In this document: positions 40,175-44,149 of the stretch, piece after piece
How the letters are laid out: every line of letters begins with the position of its first letter
Numbering within the stretch: position 1 is the first letter of the stretch
From: Seminavis robusta
Taxonomy: Eukaryota; Bacillariophyta; Bacillariophyceae; Naviculales; Naviculaceae
NCBI GenBank assembly: GCA_903772945.1
Contig: CAICTM010000881.1
Coordinates: 1 to 44,149, forward strand
Length of the DNA stretch: 44,149 bases
Direction of reading: 5' to 3'
Position numbers and translations under genes: made by a program
Notes under the pieces: model-generated
Told to the model about the DNA's origin: nothing
The model's database searches: none
What the model saw: the letters and a program-made list of their open reading frames with translations, nothing else

Positions 40175-41326
40175 TTATGTTTGTTCTGTTCCTTGGTTGT
40201 TGCATTGGATCATGGCCAATTTCCCAATCTTCTTTGCGTTAGATAGTGTGCCGTTGGATGTCATTGCCGAATCACTCTTGTCGGCATCCTTCAATCTGAA
40301 TAGCCCTGTTATGTGCCTCGTCATGTCGGTTGTTGCAGCTGTGTCAGCGACCCAGATGTCTGGATCATTCAGGACTTCCATGGAATCCGGGAACATTTGT
40401 AGTCCTGTTGTAGCACACATAATGGAGTGCCCTTTCCAACCAGTGATTGTTGCTCCTCCGACTTCTCCTCCTCCATTGTTGGTCTTCCGGGAGACCCAGT
40501 TGTTAAGTCTTTTGCTTGCGTTCTCTGGCAATTCCCAGCAATCTCTCTTGAAGTGTGGTCCACCACACTCCCAACATGGGCCTTTCTTCTTGAACTTTTC
40601 TTTGAAGTTCTTCTTCCCGTTGTTGTTCACCGCGGCCATCACCACTTCCTTTCCATTGCCTTCTTGTTTCTCGGTAAGTTTCTGTCCATTTGTGAGTCTC
40701 CAATGCTGCATCATGGCGTTCTCCAAATCTTCCAGTTTCAATGCATCACCTTTAATGCATTGTTCACAGGTGATGATTGACTGGTATCCAAGTGGTGCTG
40801 CAGCCATTGCTGCCGCGATCAAGTCATCGTCATCCACCGTTCCAGCAGCAGAAGAAAATCGATTCCTAATGCCTCTGAGCTTCTCGAACAGTAGTGCAGG
40901 TGACTGCTTTCCGTCCATACGGAGCCTTGTGAGTTGGAGCCGTAGTTCAACTCTGCTGATTGTGTCTTGGGGCCTGAATCGTTCGAACAGTCCCTTGACT
41001 ATTAAGTGGGCTTTGCCACTCGGCCATTCATTGGATCTTGCTGTCAACAAGATTCCCAACAAATTTTCACTTGCGAATGACAACGTAAAGTTGTACACCA
41101 CCATTGTGTTTCTCTTTCTTGCGTCTGTGTTAGGTTGTGTCTTGTTTGCTCCTAACCCTTCTGCAGCTGGCAACTCGCCTTCTGCTGTGGTCTTCAGAGC
41201 TTGTGAGAACTTCAATAGCATGGCGTATCCAGAAAATCGCATCCACCACATCTGAAAGTCTTCTTGCTTTCCGGTGAACATAGGTTGCCTTACGCTTTTC
41301 GATGTCTCATCTTGAATGTCCGCCAT
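40175..41326 (-). CDS. Copia Gag with zinc knuckle and protease start
   Basis: An open frame of 383 residues from ATG 41326 (MADIQDETSKSV). It carries a copia-type Gag domain (MWWMRFSGYAMLLK early on; LRLQLTRLRMDGKQSPALLF in the middle), a Lys-rich segment (KKNFKEKFKKKGP), a CCHC-like knuckle CWECGGPHFKRDC with three rather than four residues before the His, and near the end the protease active-site segment WVADTAATTDM, in which DTAA replaces the usual DSGA. It would package element RNA. The frame stops at 40175 and the pol reading continues in another frame, so a fused polyprotein is no longer made. Confidence 0.82.
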   Translation of the reverse strand: MADIQDETSKSVRQPMFTGKQEDFQMWWMRFSGYAMLLKFSQALKTTAEGELPAAEGLGANKTQPNTDARKRNTMVVYNFTLSFASENLLGILLTARSNEWPSGKAHLIVKGLFERFRPQDTISRVELRLQLTRLRMDGKQSPALLFEKLRGIRNRFSSAAGTVDDDDLIAAAMAAAPLGYQSIITCEQCIKGDALKLEDLENAMMQHWRLTNGQKLTEKQEGNGKEVVMAAVNNNGKKNFKEKFKKKGPCWECGGPHFKRDCWELPENASKRLNNWVSRKTNNGGGEVGGATITGWKGHSIMCATTGLQMFPDSMEVLNDPDIWVADTAATTDMTRHITGLFRLKDADKSDSAMTSNGTLSNAKKIGKLAMIQCNNQGTEQT

Positions 41327-41454
41327 CTTGATATCGTTCTGTGGCAATCACTTTGGTTGCCACCAATCCTCTGTACTTCCAGGATTCACACCGATCGATC
41401 GTTTCGGTGTCGACAATCAACCTCAACCTTTCGCTGTTAATACTTAAGTATGTT

Positions 41455-41657
41455 TGAAGGTTTGAAGCTTCCAGATTGTGAGCCTATTAATCATTAATCA
41501 ACCTAGAAAATTCATCTCCTCATTCTTACTTCGGTGAGAACAGCTCTTGTTCGGTTACTCTTGGGCCTCCAAATCTCTCTCTTTTACATTCAAACATTGC
41601 ATCATTGCATCCAAATTTCATTTACTTACATCCAGAATATCATTGCTGGACACACGA
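41455..41657 (-). repeat. Copia 5' LTR, truncated at its outer end
   Basis: It matches the outer 204 bp of the left LTR (34649-34852) up to CACACGA and then the similarity stops abruptly. Compared with the complete copy, about 90 bp of the transcription-start side (minus-strand 5' end) are missing, so the element has probably lost its promoter. Confidence 0.85.
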
Positions 41658-43008
41658 CGATGAAATTAGCAATAGGAGCCTCTATGGGTGCGCCACAGCT
41701 GTGCTGGTTTAGTCGGATGGAAACAATGCTTTTGATCGTGTACAGTCAATCAGTACACACAGCATTGCAGCCATGTGACAATTTGTATATAGCTGAGGCA
41801 TGCCTATGTGTTCCAGAGCATATAGCCTTCAGTCTAGATACAATGGAATGATCCAGGCCAACAGTCCTCTCCTAGGATCTCCAACAGTAGGATATCCTCT
41901 CCAAAAGAGCCAGTTCTGTCAACTGGAGTGAAATCGTGGTAATGATGTTTAGCTTATAGTAAGAAAGATAGTAATGAAAGAGTAACCCCTGAGACCCAGT
42001 AGCACCCTCAGCCCTGCAGTAGATAGATTCCTGCGAGGTATGTGCTAGGGCAATGTAACCAGCTCCCCAAGTACTTTGAAGTAGTGATTGGGTAGCATTG
42101 ATCCAGCTCTTTTGAGCTGGCCTTTCAGCCAGTGGAGGAGATCTTCATCAACCAGAGATCTCCCTCCCAGCTCCTGTGTTCCTACAACTGAGCTCCCTGG
42201 CGGAGATTCATAGGATTAACAGTCGCATAGCGACACAAGAGTGGCTACACAGAGCGTACAGAGTGAAAGAGTGGAAGACGAGTGGAAGAAGAGGAACCGC
42301 GACACGAAAATCGCGATCGTGCCGAAAACTGGAATCGCGACCGATTCGAGCGGAACCAAGTGGTCCACCTACTAACCTGGACATCCTCTACAAGCTACCA
42401 TTGTTGCAAGCTTGTTAATCGGCCTAGGTAGACCGGCCGATAGTGGAATAGACCGCCATTGTCGCAATCGATCGATCCGTACGAAGATAGCGATTTTCTC
42501 AGTCGTGCTTGGAGGATACTGGCAAACAAACCGGTACTCACAAGACACGTACCTCTTCCGAGTGACGTTTGTTCCGAAAGCAAGCCGAGCCTGAGATCCA
42601 ACCGGATCCTCACATTTTCGTTCGAAACACGAACTTTGCCTTGACTGGACGCGAAGGAACCCGGAAAGCCTCGAAGATACGTGTCGATCGCTCGCTCCGT
42701 GTACGAGTTGATTGACAGCCTCTAAGGTAACTCCAGGTACCACGGCAACACCTTTCGAGCTGTTAACAAGGTACCCAAGGATAGTAGTGGATAGAGGAGG
42801 TTCTGCTTGGTCATCTACTAGCAGTGCAAGCCCTCAACTCCTCATTTTGGATTTTCTGTGATTGTGTTTGTGCAGCACCTCTCCAGCCACACATACACAC
42901 ACCAACACCAACAATACTCATCCAACCGGTACCCTTCCAAGGAACAGCAGGCAACACCACTACACTACCACTACACTACTACACTGTCTAGCCAGCGCAC
43001 CAATCATC
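41658..43008. other. Hairpin-rich non-coding DNA
   Basis: No recognised gene. Perfect hairpins: CCAGTT/AACTGG (41910-41926), CCAGCTC/GAGCTGG with TTTT loop (42103-42120), CTGGC/GCCAG overlapping it (about 42117-42132), GGAGATCT/AGATCTCC (about 42136-42163) and ATCGGCC/GGCCGAT (about 42418-42441). Such structure fits a non-autonomous element or an LTR leader upstream of the ORF at 43009, but no element ends were found. Confidence 0.45.
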
Positions 43009-43710
43009 ATGGGCCGCAAGAAGAAGAAGCAACAACAGGAAATGGATGCCAGTGACACCATATCACTAGCATCCAATGGCACCAACACACAGGAGAACAC
43101 CAACAGATCCACTACTGCAGAGGCACCAGCTCCAGTTCCAGCTCCTGCCAGAACACCTGTGGATCCCCCAGGCTGTTTGTTACCACCACACCACAGTGCC
43201 ACCTCCAACTTGGCTTCCTCCAATCTAGCCAACCATGACACAACAACAACAATGATCAGCCAATGACTTGAGCAGCTGACATTGGCATTGACAGAGGCAT
43301 CAAAGCAAGCTGCCCTTGATCCTTGCAATGCACCTCCCCTCCATGGCATACTATCCCATGGCTCTATTCCTAGAACACCTGTGTTATCACTCAAGCCCAG
43401 CCCTGAGATAAAGGCTGGGAGGACCGATTCAGAACCAGGCAGTTTGGAACAGAGCTTGTTGGGTGATGTTAGGGACCCTCTTGGTTATCCATTCCAACTG
43501 CATGTTGCCATGGATGTTGCCTCTCCATCTATTGGAGATGGCTACTATGACCAAGTATGGGCCCCCAATGGGGAGGAATACACCCACCAACCAACAACAA
43601 TCCCAGGAAATATTCAGTGTCGAAGACCTTGTAAGAAGCCTTGTGCTCTGGCTATGACGATGAAAGCCTATACCAAGTGTCGAACTCTTGTTGGATCTAA
43701 GAGTAGGTAG
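43009..43710 (+). pseudogene. Gag-like or unknown ORF with in-frame TGA
   Basis: From ATG 43009 the frame reads MGRKKKKQQQEMDASDTISL, then a Thr/Asn/Pro-rich stretch, and stops at TGA 43264-43266 after 85 residues. The same frame then stays open for another 147 codons (LEQLTLALTEASKQAALDP onward) to a stop at 43710. Near 43610 another frame reads more naturally (ALCSGYDDESLYQVSN), suggesting a frameshift too. A Lys-rich start and low-complexity linker are common in diatom retrotransposon Gag proteins, but no zinc knuckle or Gag domain is visible, so the identity is a guess. Confidence 0.4.
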
Positions 43711-44149
43711 GCTGTGGCATCTGCCTTGGCACGGAAGTACCTGCCTTCCGGGTTCTGGATTGCCACCGCCTCCACCTCCTCCAGGACATGGATCAGTTCC
43801 ATCAGGATCTCCTTGGCCACCGTTGTCATTACCTTGTGGATTGCCACCAAAGCAGTCTGGATTTCCTGACCAACAGGACCTGCTACATTGTTGGGACTGC
43901 TTCCCTGCATCCTTTTCATGGGAGACATTCCATGCATGTTGGAGAAGATGGATTGCTTCACTGTGGTTGTGGCCATTGGCTCCCCAGAGGATTGGGAATG
44001 GAGTTCCTCTTTGACTGCTCCTCCAGAGGCACAAAAGGTTGGCTGATTGAGGGATGGCTGAATCACTGGTGTCTGGGATGAGACAACTCCAGTAGGTTGG
44101 ATGGTTGAGGACACAGGTTGGATGGGAGTGTCTCTACCCTGGGGTGTGA
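43668..44149 (-). CDS. Partial ORF running off the window, unknown
   Basis: A minus-strand frame open from the window edge to a TAG at 43668-43670 (at least 159 residues). It has a Ser/Thr/Gln/Pro-rich N-terminal part and a helical C-terminal part (QTALVAIHKVMTTVAKEILM, then ELIHVLEEVEAVAIQNPEG) ending DPTRVRHLV. I do not recognise a family. Its 3' end overlaps that of the plus-strand ORF at 43009-43710, so one of the two is likely a rearranged fragment. The plus-strand alternative here is a Pro/Trp/Leu-rich frame that looks artefactual. Confidence 0.4.
   Translation of the reverse strand, partial: TPQGRDTPIQPVSSTIQPTGVVSSQTPVIQPSLNQPTFCASGGAVKEELHSQSSGEPMATTTVKQSIFSNMHGMSPMKRMQGSSPNNVAGPVGQEIQTALVAIHKVMTTVAKEILMELIHVLEEVEAVAIQNPEGRYFRAKADATAYLLLDPTRVRHLV

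Larger units (their letters stand above)
34994..40205 (-). pseudogene. Copia pol: pre-integrase, integrase, reverse transcriptase, RNase H (broken)
   Basis: Pieces in order on the minus strand: a link region (40205-39990) with FNLVSITKRLMNGW; a pre-integrase zinc finger and integrase (40023-39130) with TCEACSIGKAKQ, LRMDNAGEN and TARDTPQQNSP; a linker (39293-38700) rich in Glu; reverse transcriptase N-part (38782-38358) with TKWAMKKKSNGKFRARMVAR and MDVCGAFLLAPF; its C-part (37378-36760) with IPQGFE, LYGTKQA and ISWVDDCLII, where Trp replaces the usual Tyr before VDD; and RNase H (35584-34994) with MTLSVTKAEFVAGTE and LYMDNKGTVDLANG. Several single-base frame changes separate these pieces, and two insertions interrupt the reverse transcriptase and the RNase H junction. 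Not functional as it stands. Confidence 0.88.
34649..41657 (-). mobile_element. Ty1/copia LTR retrotransposon, decayed, with two nested insertions
   Basis: Minus-strand element with order LTR, gag, protease, integrase, reverse transcriptase, RNase H, LTR, which is the copia order. The 3' LTR is complete (34649-34942) and has a polypurine tract on its inner side; the 5' LTR keeps only its inner ~203 bp (41455-41657). Over the shared ~200 bp the LTRs differ at five sites plus one single-base gap, about 2.5 percent. The gag frame is open; pol is broken by frameshifts and by insertions at 37384-38352 and about 35585-36755. No target-site duplication can be seen, as expected if the right end was lost. 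Confidence 0.92.

Noticed and set aside
40167..41255. 362-codon plus-strand ORF
   Set aside because: It is the antisense shadow of the copia Gag frame, which has clear Gag, zinc-knuckle and protease motifs on the minus strand.

Overview
This window reads as nuclear DNA of a diatom, most probably a raphid pennate species (inference; no marker gene such as rRNA is present). The grounds are: short spliceosomal introns with GTRNGT-type donors, a Ty1/copia element with diatom-like pol organisation, a CHASE-like receptor nucleotide cyclase, an Fe-type superoxide dismutase carrying a signal peptide, and a large secreted protein with the Gly-Asp-Pro-His (GDPH) motif domain known from diatom adhesive trails. 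Low-complexity Asn/Gln/Asp runs and intergenic (TACCGG)n and (CTAG)n palindromes add to the eukaryotic picture.

Layout. 1-1.7 kb: no convincing gene. 1.7-7.8 kb: three paralogous DEDDh 3'-5' exonuclease genes of the REXO4/ISG20 type (minus, plus, minus), each with a tiny first exon. 9.0-10.6 kb: a RING-CH protein fused to a UPF0301/AlgH-like domain. 11.0-12.4 kb: a broken minus-strand gene of unknown function. 13.1-19.1 kb: a heavily decayed plus-strand Helitron Rep/helicase. 21.0-24.2 kb: a seven-exon receptor-type class III nucleotide cyclase. 24.7-26.2 kb: a divergent pair made of a 116-residue triple-repeat protein and an Fe superoxide dismutase. 27.5-32.6 kb: a GDPH/von Willebrand D-like secreted repeat protein whose central repeat has many small indels. 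34.6-41.7 kb: a minus-strand Ty1/copia element with a truncated 5' LTR, interrupted by a 969-bp miniature LTR element with a perfect target-site duplication and by a second, unclassified insertion of about 1.1 kb. 41.7-44.1 kb: hairpin-rich DNA and two converging ORFs, probably parts of another repeat.

The host genes do not form one pathway. The clearest local unit is the exonuclease cluster, a local gene amplification. The cyclase (environmental sensing) and the adhesive-type protein (extracellular mucilage) suit a motile surface-living alga, but nothing in the sequence links them. About half of the window is mobile DNA or its remains. Coding claims rest on reading translations and splice junctions by eye; no database search was run.
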